Positions 26,638 through 38,243 are shown, counted from the first letter of the stretch. The stretch is 64,000 nt of DNA from Sinonovacula constricta (GCA_007844125.1 CM017564.1:15566489-15630488); one strand, 5' to 3'. Notes: generated from the letters alone by a model not told the origin. Program-made: numbers and translations.

Positions 26638-27586
26638 AGCATATTGATTAAATTTCTGATAAAATGTCCAGCATTACTGCAGAATTAAATGCCATAATGC
26701 AAGCTTTATCCTGGATACTAAGACAAAACACAAACAAATCTGTCATTCTTGCTTACCCATTGGCTTTCCTAATATCAATTCAATTCACAATAGCAGATCT
26801 AGATCCGACCTCTTAAATAACATTAAAACAATTGCTTTAGAAGAACAGTCTTCCAGTAAATCTACAAATTTAAATATTTCCCATAAATTATACACAGTGA
26901 CTGTATTAAAAATGTGACATGCTTGGCATGATTTAGCAATTAACAACATCTAATCAGATTGGAACAGATGGTACCCTAGAGAGAAGGATTCTAATTAATA
27001 ATAAAAATAAATGTTATCAACAGGCATGCATGTGGACAGGTCCACATCAGAATCGAACTGATAATTCTCCTAGGAACTGCACCTGCATGGACCAACGCCC
27101 ACTTTACCAGTCGACTGCAATATCCATTGTGTATACTAGCATATCTTTAGGTAAATTAACATAGTAAAGATACAAAAATGATCCAAACATTAAAAGTATA
27201 TGTGATTGTGATTTAAACAATAACTTTGGATAAACTCAAATAAAGTAATGTTTTCATCAAAAATTAAAGTACAAGCAGACTTAACCATCTTTATACCAAA
27301 GGAAATAGAATCGGCATGTCTTTATATACATAAATATATTAATGCTTTGATAATAACATTAAATTATAACTAACTAAGGTATATATGTCTTTCATATCAA
27401 ATATACTAAATTTAGAAGTGTCCCCTGGTGAAGTCATTAATCTGGAGCCTAGCCCAGCCTCGGGCTTGGGGACGTTAGGAAGACTTGACTGTTGACTCCA
27501 TTTATATATAGTTATATGTGAATATGATCAGTTAATTAACAGGAATTAGTTCATCCCATATACATGCATTAAGTTACGATCTAGCA
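26638..27586. other. Right flank of the satellite; degenerate, shared with copy B
   Basis: It aligns with 44110-46193 but lacks about 360 bp that in copy B hold a LINE-like remnant, and also lacks a GC-rich segment near 45290-45370. No intact coding region is seen. Confidence 0.6.
27039..27093 (-). ncRNA. tRNA-like hairpin, possible SINE head fragment
   Basis: On the minus strand GGTCCAT and GTGGACC close a 7-bp outer stem around a perfect T-arm: ATCAG, loop TTCGATT, CTGAT. GTTCGATTC matches an RNA polymerase III B-box. The 24 nt between the outer stem and the T-arm are too few for normal D and anticodon arms, so it is not a functional tRNA. The same 55-nt fold is kept in copy B (44880-44934). 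Confidence 0.4.
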
Positions 27587-28560
27587 GGTTGACGGATGTT
27601 TCGCTACCCAGATGTTTCGCACCTGATGTTTCGCTACCTAGGTCCGAGATGTTTCGCCACCCGGTAGTTCGTAATTGAATTATCAAAGCTGACGGATGTG
27701 TGTATGCTATATAATTCTGTATAATTAAATGTAACATTATTATTATTGTCTTTGTTGTCGTTTTACCACCATGGCCTTTTATAATAAATATTTGAAATAA
27801 AGTTTGTGTTCTCATTTTAACCCATGTCCTCCTTGCACTAAAACAAGTGTTTATTTATATAAAATATGTAATGAGTTTATTAACCGATCAGAATTAATGT
27901 ACATGTTATTTATTTATGTGCAAAAATGAAATAAAATTGTCACTAACACGAAAGCCTACCTCAACGTCAAATATCAATTCAATATGTAAATATAGTAATG
28001 CATTTGTTTTAAAATCTTTTTTTTTTTTTATCTTATCCGTATAAAAGTTATACCAACCATTTACGCACAACCAATGGTAAAGTCGTGTAAAATTTGCTAA
28101 TTGAATGTGGATTAACGTCCCAACTCCGGGAATCGTGTTTATTCTAAGATGATACAATTAAAGGTGCTAAATGAATTATGGTGCGTGTGACTGACAGTTT
28201 GTTTATTGATTGATGACCGAGTTTGTTAGATGTATGAACTAACAATACAGGGTGTGAAAGTGACCGTATTATGCCGACGTAATTAGATACTCCTGGTTTA
28301 AATATGTGCGTATGTTTCTTTAGGCGGCATCATCATTGCATAAAATTAATGTTAATAATAACAAACAAATACCAGAAAGTACAAACATAAAGCATATTTA
28401 AGACTTAGGAACAGTCGTAATGGGTCAACACTCTCCCATACACATAAAACTCAGATACACACTCACTGTTAAACGGGGTAGCGAAATATCTTGGTGCGAA
28501 ACATCCGAGGTGCGAAACATCTGGGTAGCGAAACAGAAGGTAGCGAAACATCTGTAAATC
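27587..28560. mobile_element. 974-bp non-autonomous DNA transposon with 8-bp target duplication
   Basis: ATCTAGCA flanks both sides (27579-27586 and 28561-28568), and copy B has the empty site with one ATCTAGCA (about 46186). The ends are inverted: left GGTTGACGGATGTTTCGCTA, right complement GATTTACAGATGTTTCGCTA. Inside both ends the motif GATGTTTCGC(T/A)ACC is repeated 3-4 times in inverted orientation (27594-27665 and 28478-28552). No transposase is encoded. An 8-bp duplication fits hAT or Merlin types, but the terminal bases do not settle it. Confidence 0.85.
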
Positions 28561-28620
28561 ATCTAGCACGGCCTGTTCGGTTCGGCCCCCAAAACTTGTT
28601 TTCAATTAAATGTTAACTGC

Positions 28621-28636
28621 TTTTTTTTTTTTTTTT
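28621..28636. repeat. Poly-T run
   Basis: An uninterrupted T run in copy A; the corresponding site in copy B has mixed sequence. Confidence 0.9.
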
Positions 28637-28665
28637 AATTAAAGCCTTTTTAGCAACATGCTGGG

Positions 28666-28827
28666 CTACTTGGCCCACCACATTGCCTCTCCATCCAGTT
28701 TGTAAGTAAGGACAGATGGAAGTTGGTAGAGTTTCTCTCGCATAGACTGGAAATCCCAAACATACTCACACAGGAATCCCTTCTTCACAATTCTCAACAG
28801 ACTTTGGTCCATGGCACAACTCCCAAC
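28666..28827 (-). pseudogene. Conserved exon-like peptide in the duplication (copy A)
   Basis: The minus strand reads 54 codons from an AG-preceded start (GTTGGGAGTTGTGCCATG) to TAG at 28668-28666. The peptide includes CAMDQSLLRIVKKGF, FQSMREKLYQLPSVLTYKL and GEAMWWAK. The corresponding frame in copy B (46444-46605) is also open and ends at the same stop, but differs at roughly nine residues. I recognise no family. It may be a gene or element relic. Confidence 0.3.
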
Positions 28828-29360
28828 CTACCTCTCCCAGCGGCGGCATCAGGTTGCCCACAGTGTTGAACAATGGCTGTCACATATACCGGTAAATATA
28901 TACCATAAAGCAAAGCCAAACGTACCTCAGTAGTGTATTTGTTCTAGTTGTACATAAAAAGATAGCGAAAATAGCAACTTGGGTTTTGTTTTTAAGCATT
29001 TATACACAATAAAACGAGAGCAAATAAACCCACAACTGTGGGGCTTAATGACCCGAACGAAATATATAATTAACAAACTATTACTACCCTGAAATCATCC
29101 TTAATCCGACATTTCTGGCAAGAATTTAATCCAAAACACAGCAGATTGTTTGCAACCTTGCTACTTCCGGTGACACTGTACGATATTTTGGTAGAAGCTT
29201 CAAATAAATTAGTGCGGTCTGATATATAAATACGTACGGTCCGATAGCGTGATGACCACCCTTCCTTGTGAATACTTACGCTCAATATAATAAAAATACG
29301 TAAGATGTGATAATTCCGATAACAACACTTCCTTACATCTGTTAACTAGATCCCTATTTA

Positions 29361-29848
29361 TCCCTATTAAACACTTATAGATCTGCTTAAATTGAAGTAA
29401 TTTATAACATAATTGTGTTATAACATTAACTTTAAGCGGTTAATTTGTTAAATTATTAAATTCCTACTTCATCTTTTTAAATTAGAAAGTTTGTTTTTAA
29501 AGTTTGTCTCGTTTTTTTATGAAATTTCTTTCGCACTGATTGAAGCCAAATTCAAAGGTAAATTAATTAGCCAATACGATATTATTGCATTATATTATAT
29601 AGTTAAAAAGGTTATTTTTCATTTGGACTTATTTACTGGACTTGTTAGTGTTTGTAATAGTAGACTGTGCGTGGTGTGATAGGTGTGCTATGGCTTCCTA
29701 AACTATCTAGCATCAAACGCATATTCATAATCCTATACTGCATGAAACATGCGGCCATTTAGGTTTGCTGCCTTTTTGGTAAGGCCTTTTTGGTCAACGG
29801 CCTTTTTGGTCTACGGCCTTTTTGGTTTTCGGCCTTTCTGGTACCCAA
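29361..29848. mobile_element. Insertion absent from copy B, ending in repeated CCTTTTTGGT motifs
   Basis: Copy B passes directly from ATTTATC to ATTACGTGTTCATG (about 47135-47150), while copy A holds ~490 bp here. Its right end carries five copies of GGCCTTTTTGGT or close variants, 14-17 bp apart (29770-29846). No matching left terminal repeat was found, so the class is open. Confidence 0.45.
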
Positions 29849-30129
29849 CCATCATTTCGTGTTCATGACGATTTCGCATTAAGTTTGGGTTAAAGTATAA
29901 GTACATGCGATTTGCTGATATAAATATGCAAGTCTGATGACCACACCTCCTTATAAATATTTATATTCTGTCACAAACAAGTATTTATTTAAAATCAAGA
30001 TGAAACCAACTACAAAACGTAAACTTATACGAGGAACGATACTCCCGATGGCCACGCAGTAGTTAACATATGAAGTCTGATAAACCCACCAAAGCATAAT
30101 GTCCTGACGTTTAATAAACATAAACACCT

Positions 30130-30830
30130 GCTGCAGTCTGATAAGTTTATTAACACGTAAGGTTCGATGCTTAAAAAAACACCAACGCATGCAGTCTAAT
30201 GAGCCCATGAACACGTAAGGTTCGATGCTTAATAAACATCAACGCATGCAGTCTAATGAGCCCATGAACACGTAAGGTTCGATGTTTAATAAACATCAAC
30301 GCATGCAGTCTAATGAGCCCATGAACACGTAAGGTTCGATGTTTAATAAACATCAACGCATGCAGTCTAATGAGCCCATGAACACGTAAGGTTCGATGCT
30401 TAAAAAACACCAACGCATGCAGTCTAATGAGCCCATGAACACGTAAGGTTCGATGCTTAATAAACATCAACGCATGCAGTCTAATGAGCCCATGAACACG
30501 TAAGGTTCGATGCTTAAAAAACACCAACGCATGCAGTCTAATGAGCCCATGAACACGTAAGGTTCGATGCTTAATAAACATCAACGCATGCAGTCTAATG
30601 AGCCCATGAACACGTAAGGTCCGATGTTTAATAAACATTAAAAAGTGCAGTCTGATAAGCTGATGAACAAGTCAGGTCCGATGTTTAATAAACATCAAAA
30701 TTTGCAGTTTGATAAGCCCACCAGCAAGTAAATTTCTAATGTCCATAAACAATAACTTAGGCAGTGGTAGTGTTCGATGGTCATTGAACATCAACATGTG
30801 CAGTCGTATAAGCGATCTTTATAACAACTG
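30130..30830 (-). repeat. 57-bp minisatellite (left arm), about 8 regular units plus divergent ones
   Basis: GCATGCAGTCTAATGAGCCC starts units at 30187, 30244, 30301 and so on, in exact 57-bp steps. Because 57 is 19 codons, the minus strand shows an in-frame 19-residue repeat (MFIKHRTLRVHGLIRLHAL), an artefact of the period. Confidence 0.9.
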
Positions 30831-30869
30831 TGAAACACGTAGAAAAATGGCATGAGACATTACCACGTA

Positions 30870-31060
30870 GATAGATGGATGGATGGATTGATGGAAGCAT
30901 GGACGGGCGGACGGACGGATGGATGGATGGACGAACGGATGGATGGATGGATGGAAGAATGGATGGATGGACGGACTAATACATGGATAGATATACGATT
31001 GGACGGACAAACGGACTACAGATCTAGGTAGGTAGGTAGTGAGGGATGTCTAGGTAGGTA
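30870..31060. repeat. (GGAT)n and (GGTA)n microsatellites
   Basis: Imperfect GGATGGAT/GGACGGAC tracts are followed by GGTAGGTAGGTAG. The counterpart in copy B is shorter (47685-47812). Confidence 0.9.
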
Positions 31061-31064
31061 TCAT

Positions 31065-31250
31065 ATTGCTTGTAGTTGAACTTAGCAAAATCATATTGCT
31101 TGTAGTTTAGCATAATGAAATCATATTGCTTGTAGTTTAACATAATGAAATCATATTGCTTGTAGTTAAACATAATGAAATCATATTGCTTGTAGTTTAA
31201 CATAATAAAATCACCTTGATTGTAGTTAAACATAATAAAATATGGTTTAA
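31065..31250. repeat. 30-bp minisatellite, about 6 units
   Basis: The unit CATATTGCTTGTAGTTTAAC plus ATAATGAAAT recurs every 30 bp. The matching array in copy B (47812-48080) has about 9 units. Confidence 0.9.
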
Positions 31251-31984
31251 TGACAGACTTATGCAAATAATGTAAATATTATATTGAATGGATTTCCTTT
31301 TAGTCCAATATAACGTATCATATTCATTGCTTGGGATATTATCATTTTGTTTAAAATTTAGTTATATGAACACAAAAACTGTATTCGTCTAGGAAGGATA
31401 TTATGTTAATTTTTATCAGATTCAAAATATTCTGACAGTTTGACGAAATAGAAAGAAACACAGATTTTTATTTCATTCATGTTATCTAGGTATTTTTTAT
31501 GGAGGAGTCGTAAAAACGAAACCTGTAGTTATGAAATAAATGTTATATAGTTTTTCTTAATTCAAAGGCTTTGTATATGTAGCCAGCTATGACTTTTACT
31601 ATGATGTTTCCGTTTGATGTATTTCAGTAAACTTCACCATACAGGGGTGTTTGTAATAGAATTGTTTGATATATTGCTTTCTTAAAGTGTCATCAACTGA
31701 ACATTCAAGCAGAAATTGATATTCATCTTCTAATACAGCATATTTCGCATACTCTTACTTAAAATGATGGAGAAAAAGGTTTGTGCCAACGTCCAGTCTC
31801 TATATGTAATCTTTGTGAAGAGAGTCTCAATTGTTTAAGTGCAGTTCTGAATTAAGTAATAACAACATTATAGAGGTATGACTTAAAGCCAAATGAACAC
31901 AAATGTTTGTATGTATAACATCGTGACGATTCATTTATCTTTTCTACACATTCTTGTCAGTAGCAATCATTTGTATACAACTGC

Positions 31985-33300
31985 TGGGCTTATCAGACTG
32001 CATGTGTTGATGAAATTAAACATCGAACATCACGTGTTGATGGGCTTATCAGACTGCCTGTGTCGATGAAATCAAACATCGAACATCACGTGTTAATGGG
32101 CTTATCAGACTGCATATGTTGGTGTCATTTAACTTCCAACATTACTTGTTGATGGGCTTATCAGACTGCCTGTGTCGATGAAATCAAACATCGAACATCA
32201 CGTGTTAATGGGCTTATCAGACTGCATATGTTGGTGTCATTAAACTTCCAACATTACTTGTTGATGGGCTTATCAGACTGCATGTGTTGATGTCATTAAA
32301 AATTCCAACATCACGTATTGATGGGCTTATCAGACGGCATGTGTTGATGTCATTAAACATCCAACATCACGTATTGATGGGCTTATCAGACGGCATGTGT
32401 TGGTGTTATTAAACATCAAACATTACGTGTTGATAGGCTTATCAAACGGCATGTGTTGGTGTTATTAAACATCCAACATTACGTGTTGATGGGCTTATCA
32501 GACGGCATGTGTTGGTGTTATTAAACATCGAACATTACGTGTTGATAGGCTTATCAAACGGCATGTGTTGGTGTTATTAAACATCGAACATTACGTGTTG
32601 ATGGGCTTATCAGACGGCATGTGTTGGTGTTATTAAACATCAAACATTACGTGTTGATGGGCTTATTAGACTGCATGTGTTGGTGTTATTAAACATCCAA
32701 CATTACGAGTTGATGGGCTTATCAGACGGCATGTGTTGGTGTTATTAAACATCCAACATTACGTGTTGATGGGCTTATCAGACTGCATGTGTTGATGTTA
32801 TTAAACATCCAACATTACGTGTTGATGGGCTTATCAGACGGCATGTGTTGGTGTTATTAAACATCCAACATCACGTATTGATGGGCTTATCAAACGGCAT
32901 GTGTTGGTGTTATTAAACATCCAACATTACGTGTTGATGGGCTAATCAGACTGCATGTGTTGGTGTTATTAAACATCCAACATTACGTGTTGATGGGCTA
33001 ATCAGACGGCATGTGTTGGTGTTATTAAACATCAAACATTACGTGTTGATGGGCTTATCAGACGGCATGTGTTGGTGTTATTAAACATCAAACATCACGT
33101 ATTGATGGGCTTATCAGACGGCATGTGTTGATGACATTAAACATCCAACATCACGTATTGATGGGCTTATCAGACGGCAAGTGTTGGTGTTATTAAACAT
33201 CCAACATTACGTGTTGATGGGCTAATCAGACTGCATGTGTTGGTGTTATTAAACATAGAACATTACGTGTTGATTGGCTTATCATACTGCATATGTTAAC
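31985..33300 (+). repeat. 56-bp minisatellite (right arm), about 23 units, inverted relative to the left arm
   Basis: GGGCTTATCAGACTGCATGT recurs at about 56-bp steps (31986, 32042, 32098, 32154). Its reverse complement matches the 57-bp unit at 30187. Units differ mainly at CATCCAACATTACGT versus CATCGAACATCACGT. Confidence 0.9.
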
Positions 33301-35518
33301 TAGTGTGTATTAAGATGCGTGGCCATCGGGAGTATCGTACCTCATACAAGTAAGTACGGAATGTGGTTTGTTTTATGTTAATTTTAAATAATTTGGATCA
33401 AAATGTATTTATAGACACTAAAGACTCAGATAACTTAATCGAGGCAAATTTAACGCAACATCACTAAATGTAAAGGACTGATTTAAATAGCTTTTAGTGG
33501 AATGATTAATCAATACTTGGTTTTATTTACCCTCCCCCTAACTATTGTTATAGGTCGAGCATTAATGTATAGAAGTTTAAAATACAATAACACAATTAAT
33601 TTGTATTAATGGCGTGAGTGTTGCCTATTGCTTTGAAGTTTAAGAATCCTTAAGGGTGGTTGTTGCCTAATTGGGAATTGGCAATATGCTTCAAGATTAA
33701 ATGTATGGGTATTAATGCTTTCTGTGAAGTATTTATGGGTGTGTGATGTATGTGTCTTAAAGTTATAGTTATAAAATTCAGATTTGTGCTCTTGTTCTCT
33801 TCCCCCCCCCCCCCCTCTTTCCTCCTATACATTCTTATTTCAGTCCACCTAAATAACGTTGTATGATTGATTCGCCGTAGTTTTAGTATTTAGTATAGTA
33901 GAACAGTCCCTCATTTGGGACATATGTTGGTGTTGAGGACGGCACATGAAGATAAACGAAACAATTTAAAATCCAAGAAATGTTGTTGTTTAAAATAAAA
34001 GTTAAAATATAAGTTTTAACCAATGCTTATGGCACCTTTTTAGGATCAGTTAAGAATATGTCTTGTTAAAATATAAATAATTTAAATAATAGATACTGTG
34101 TACAGTTAGTTATGTACAGTACCAATTATAAGATGTTTCAGGCCTGTCCTAAGTTTCCAAACTATGTTTTATCAATTTATCTATATAGGAGAAACTGGTT
34201 AACATGTGGATGATGGGACCTGTATTATATTTCTGTGGTCCCGTTGACTGTCAATTTTTATTTTCTTTTTTATTCATCCACATGCACCATAGAAATAGAG
34301 TTATAATAGTTAAATTGCACAACGCAAAAGATCGAGAGAAAAAAGGGAAAGAAGATATGTATACACGTGCTTGACAATTATAATTGATATCTCCCATTCC
34401 CTATAGAGTAAGTCTATTTTTTAAATAGTTTATAAGGCGAATGAGAGATTTATTGTTCTATGTGAATTATAAAAATATGTTTATTTAGTATTGTTATAGA
34501 TGTATGGACAGTCCTGTATCCCTCAGAGGCACGGTAGGGCGATAATATCTAGAGCGCTCGAGAGAGACAAATGGTAACATTTCCCCCATAAGATACCTCA
34601 ATCGTCCGATAAACCCCGTGTGGCGCCCCCCGTATGATCAGAATCTGTAGGTTAACAGCACGGTTGATGTAGCCTCTATACCTAGATTAAAAGTATAAAA
34701 ATAGATGGATAATTCTACATTGATCTAAAAGTTATTCAGGTGTTGTTATATTAATGATGCGCTTAATAAATATAACGTTATAATAAAAGTAGTATATCTA
34801 ATAGTTGTTGGTGGAATGATTAAACCGTATGTGTTTATATAAGACCGTGTATCAATATTCATAATGAGGCGTGGTGATTAGACCATCGGAACTTACGCAT
34901 TTTTCATCCATACACATTCATATGTTCAAGCTAATTTTACGCGAAATCGTAATGAATATGGAATGATAAAAACATGCAAGAAATTGTGATTATCGGATTG
35001 ATCAGACCTTACCTGTTGTTAGAAGATCGTGTATAAATATTCAAAAGGAGGCATGTTGTTAGACCATCGGACAATACCCATTTATTAATATAAGACCGCA
35101 CTGATTTATGTCAAGCCCCTTCCCAGCTTCGGATCAGTGGGGCACCAACAGGGCAACGGACAGTGAGGTACCAATTGGGTATGTCCTTCTACACACTGTA
35201 TCTGATAAACAAACGAAAAACCCTACTTCCAAAGAAAGATTCTGTCCTAAAATAAATTTAATATTTTAAAATAAAAGGTCATTTACAGTTATAAAAATGA
35301 AAAGCACTTCTATCTCACTCAGAACGAGAGCAAACTTTTGTAGTTGTCACCAAAAATTAAAGGTGCTAATATTCTCTCTCTTTTCTCCAGTACCGTGTTG
35401 TCTATAACTGAACACGGATGAATGATGGTGGTTGAAATATGATATATAAATATATATTATTTGCTTTAAACTTTATATTGGAATATACAATTATAATATA
35501 CCATAATGCTTTTATTTA
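33301..35518. other. Right-arm outer part and extra sequence, no gene
   Basis: 33290-33400 and 34830-35095 match the left arm in inverse orientation. 33400-34830 is extra sequence with a poly-C run (33804-33817) and no coding exon. 35100-35190 is a locally GC-richer segment without a recognisable feature. Confidence 0.5.
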
Positions 35519-35590
35519 CTTAAGGTTGTATCTGACAGTTTGTCTCGGTATATTACATGTAACAAAATATTTACATTGTAATTTTGTCCT
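35519..35590 (+). mobile_element. Left-end fragment of the AGGTGGTA-type MITE family
   Basis: TTAAGGTTGTATCTGACAGT with the following GTCTCGG resembles the left end of the elements at 6030 and 53970. The rest is missing before the CAT repeat. Confidence 0.4.
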
Positions 35591-35647
35591 ACGTTGAACA
35601 AGAAATTTCCGAGGAATAGTGTCTTACATTGTGTCAACACCAGCAAC

Positions 35648-35728
35648 ATCATCATCATCATCATCATCACATCGTCATCATCATCGTCATCATCATCACA
35701 TCATCATCATCGTCATCATCATCACCAC

Positions 35729-35816
<88 letters not shown>

Positions 35817-35911
35817 GTCATCATCGTCATCATCATTACCTTCACATCATTATCATCATCACATCGCCATCATCATCATCACCATCATCATCACCATCAT
35901 CATCACAATCA

Positions 35912-35985
<74 letters not shown>

Positions 35986-36005
35986 CATCATCCTCATCCT
36001 CATCC

Positions 36006-36060
<55 letters not shown>

Positions 36061-36112
36061 AATCATCATCACCATCATCATCGTCATCATCATCATCATC
36101 ATCATCATCATT

Positions 36113-36197
<85 letters not shown>

Positions 36198-36400
36198 CCA
36201 TCATCATCACCATCAACATCAACATCAACATCATCATCAACATCATCATCAACATCCACATCATCATCACCATCATCATCAACATCATCATCTACATCAT
36301 CATCAACATCCACAGCATAACCATCATCATCATCATCATCATCATCGTCGTCACCATCATCATCAACATCCACATCATCATCACCATTATCATCAACATC
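35648..36400. repeat. (CAT)n microsatellite, about 750 bp, running into a gap
   Basis: CATCAT repeats have occasional CAC, CGT and AAC variants, with more variation toward the right end. His-, Ser-, Ile-, Asp- and Met-rich ORFs here are translations of the repeat. Confidence 0.97.
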
Positions 36401-36500
36401 NNNNNNNNNNNNNNNNNNNNNNNNNNNNNNNNNNNNNNNNNNNNNNNNNNNNNNNNNNNNNNNNNNNNNNNNNNNNNNNNNNNNNNNNNNNNNNNNNNNN
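36401..36500. other. Assembly gap (100 N)
   Basis: Exactly 100 N, the usual placeholder for a gap of unknown length, directly before copy B of the duplication. Confidence 0.98.
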
Positions 36501-36579
36501 ATATAGACGTGTATTTTGTAACCAACACAACCTGTACATTAACAATGTTTTACTCTGGTCTACATTTCTGTATTTTCAG

Positions 36580-37158
36580 GTTGCCTTCTCTGGTTCTACC
36601 CAATTGCACGTGTACAACACCGAGAGTCTGACCAGGACACGAACCGTCGACTTGGGAGATGTGACCTCTATCATCGCTTGTCACGGCGGACTGCTGTACT
36701 GTGCTGCTGGGTGGCGTAATACCATCTTGTACGTACACGAGGTTTGTGGAAGGAAGCTGAGGGAGTTCTCAAAGGACACCGACGGCCGGAAATTGTTCTC
36801 TACCATCTCACACATCGCCGTGAACAGTTCCGGCGACCGAGTATATGTGACTGACAGAAGTGGACTTGTATGTGTCGGCGTGGACGGGAGGCGGATATTT
36901 CGTCTCTCCAAGAAGGATCTCAGACTGACTGGAGCCACGGGTGTGACCACTGACCATCACGGTCACATGTTTGTTTGTGGACTGAACTCACAAAACGTAG
37001 TCAAGGTGACCGAGAATGGTCACGTGGTAGGTGAGATATTGTCCAGGGAAGATGGGATCACCACATGGGGTCCACTCTGTCTCAGTTATGACGTGAGCAG
37101 GAGTCGGTTGTATGTCGGTGGTGACCGTGATCAGCTTCTAATGGTGGAATGGAAGTAA
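36580..37158 (+). CDS. NHL-type beta-propeller exon of a TRIM-like protein (copy B, terminal exon)
   Basis: A TATTTTCAG acceptor opens a phase-0 exon of 192 codons plus stop, ending LLMVEWK like copy A. Blades are visible at HIAVNSSGDRVYVTDRSGLV, GVTTDHHGHMFVCGL and NVVKVTENGHVV. Relative to copy A many residues differ, mostly in stretches between conserved beta-strands (GDVTSII for GHETVRI, AAGWRNTIL for AEWPGTL, ITTWGPL for IKWHPE), yet no stop or frameshift occurs. Upstream exons are hidden by the gap and CAT repeat. AATAAA at 37324-37329 is a candidate poly(A) signal. Confidence 0.75.
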   Translation, partial: VAFSGSTQLHVYNTESLTRTRTVDLGDVTSIIACHGGLLYCAAGWRNTILYVHEVCGRKLREFSKDTDGRKLFSTISHIAVNSSGDRVYVTDRSGLVCVGVDGRRIFRLSKKDLRLTGATGVTTDHHGHMFVCGLNSQNVVKVTENGHVVGEILSREDGITTWGPLCLSYDVSRSRLYVGGDRDQLLMVEWK

Positions 37159-38243
37159 AGTTTATTTTAGTTTGAATTGATGTAACGTAAACATTAAATA
37201 TTGCTGGATATTTTTTTATATGCGTTAAGTCTTTTTTGACATTTTATTAATAAGTGACTCGTTATAAATGTTGGAAAAAATAAACTTTTTAGCAAAAAAA
37301 TGTTCCATCGACATTTTGTTTAGAATAAAATGAAATAAAAACGTGTATTTAAAACTCGGTTCTTCTGTAAATGTTACCGATAAGCATGTATTTGATTTAT
37401 TGTTGTATTTGCGTTAAATATGTTATAGAAATGTTCCTACAATTTAAGGCTTATTTCAATTCAGTTTGATGTTTTTATCTTATTTCGCCATGTTTGTATA
37501 TTTTACATCAGCATCAAAACAAGTACGTCATTAATCATAACAATATGACGCCATCACACGCGGATGATACGTTTTTCCGCAATATCAACAAAAAGCAACA
37601 AAGTCATAAATAAATTTCTGCATTGCTGAATTATTTGGCCTTCGTATCAGATTTATTCAGAATTTAATGCATTTTTAATTCAAACATTCATAATACTATT
37701 CGCATTTTATGTTTCGTGTCACATGTAGCGGTATGTACATAGATTCAAATAATGTCCGAAAGTTGTCATATAAACAATATTCAACCGATTTTCGATGTTA
37801 TTTTGTTGAAACAATCGTAGACGTAACCAACAAGGCGTCAATTTTACTACATAGTGTATAGTATCTAGTTAGAATATAATATTTATAGCATATACACTTC
37901 ACAATTAACAACTATGAGATGCGAGGCTCAGTTAGAATTGTGCATAACTGTTCTATCTACAGCAGATCAAATATCTATTAAGATCCTTTATTAAGTTGAT
38001 TAAGAAGATAAATGCATTGTTCAATACTTCTAAATAGATGTGACGAGTTTATATTCAAATCAAAATTGATCATGAATTCAGTTATACCGATCAAATATTG
38101 CATTAGTAGTTTCAGCTAGGGTATTTCTTTTTATTTACGCAAACTGTGTAAAGAACTAGTCTTCTAACAGTTGTTTGACTATTAAAATGTTGGTTGTATG
38201 TATGCGACACCCAACCCTCTTGGACTTTAAAAGAATGCTCGTA
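37159..38243. other. 3' flank of the NHL exon, copy B, no gene
   Basis: It is closely similar to 9410-10477, including the GCGACACCCAACCCTCTTGG landmark at its right end. Nothing coding is seen. Confidence 0.6.

Larger units (their letters stand above)
8754..33300 (+). repeat. Segmental duplication, copy A
   Basis: The block matches copy B (36501-49572) in the same orientation and order. Pairs are 8754-10477 with 36501-38243, 10478-12094 with 40235-41880, the 31-bp satellite with 41930-43895, 26645-26830 with 44115-44300, 26850-27586 with 44665-46193 (B has extra sequence), 28561-29360 with 46187-47140, 29849-30830 with 47141-47640, and 30840-31620 with 47640-48465. Aligned non-repeat parts look roughly 90% identical by eye. 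Copy A is larger because of the satellite and its own insertions. Confidence 0.9.
29185..35095. mobile_element. Long inverted-repeat (foldback-like) structure with minisatellite arms
   Basis: The left arm starts about 29185 and the right arm ends about 35095. Matching inverted segments are 29195-29330 with about 35085-34960 (AGTGCGGTCT, TCCGATAG...), 29865-29990 with about 34950-34830 (ACGATTTCGC), 30010-30070 with 33350-33290 (ACGATACTCCCGATGGCC), and the arrays 30130-30830 with 33290-31985. The loop at about 30840-31980 holds a GGAT tract, a 30-bp minisatellite and unique sequence. The left arm carries a ~490-bp insertion (29361-29848) and the right arm ~1.45 kb of extra sequence. No transposase is seen. 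Copy B keeps the left arm and part of the right. Confidence 0.7.

Noticed and set aside
27039..27093. Functional tRNA gene
   Set aside because: Only the T-arm and a closing stem fold; 24 nt cannot hold D and anticodon arms.
30171..30638. 155-aa ORF with 19-residue repeats
   Set aside because: The 57-bp minisatellite period equals 19 codons. The inverted array on the other arm has a 56-bp period and no such ORF, so no coding constraint is seen.
35594..37158. Long His- or Ile-rich ORF running from the CAT repeat through the N gap into the NHL exon
   Set aside because: It is an artefact of the trinucleotide repeat and of reading through N bases. The NHL exon has its own splice acceptor at 36577-36579.
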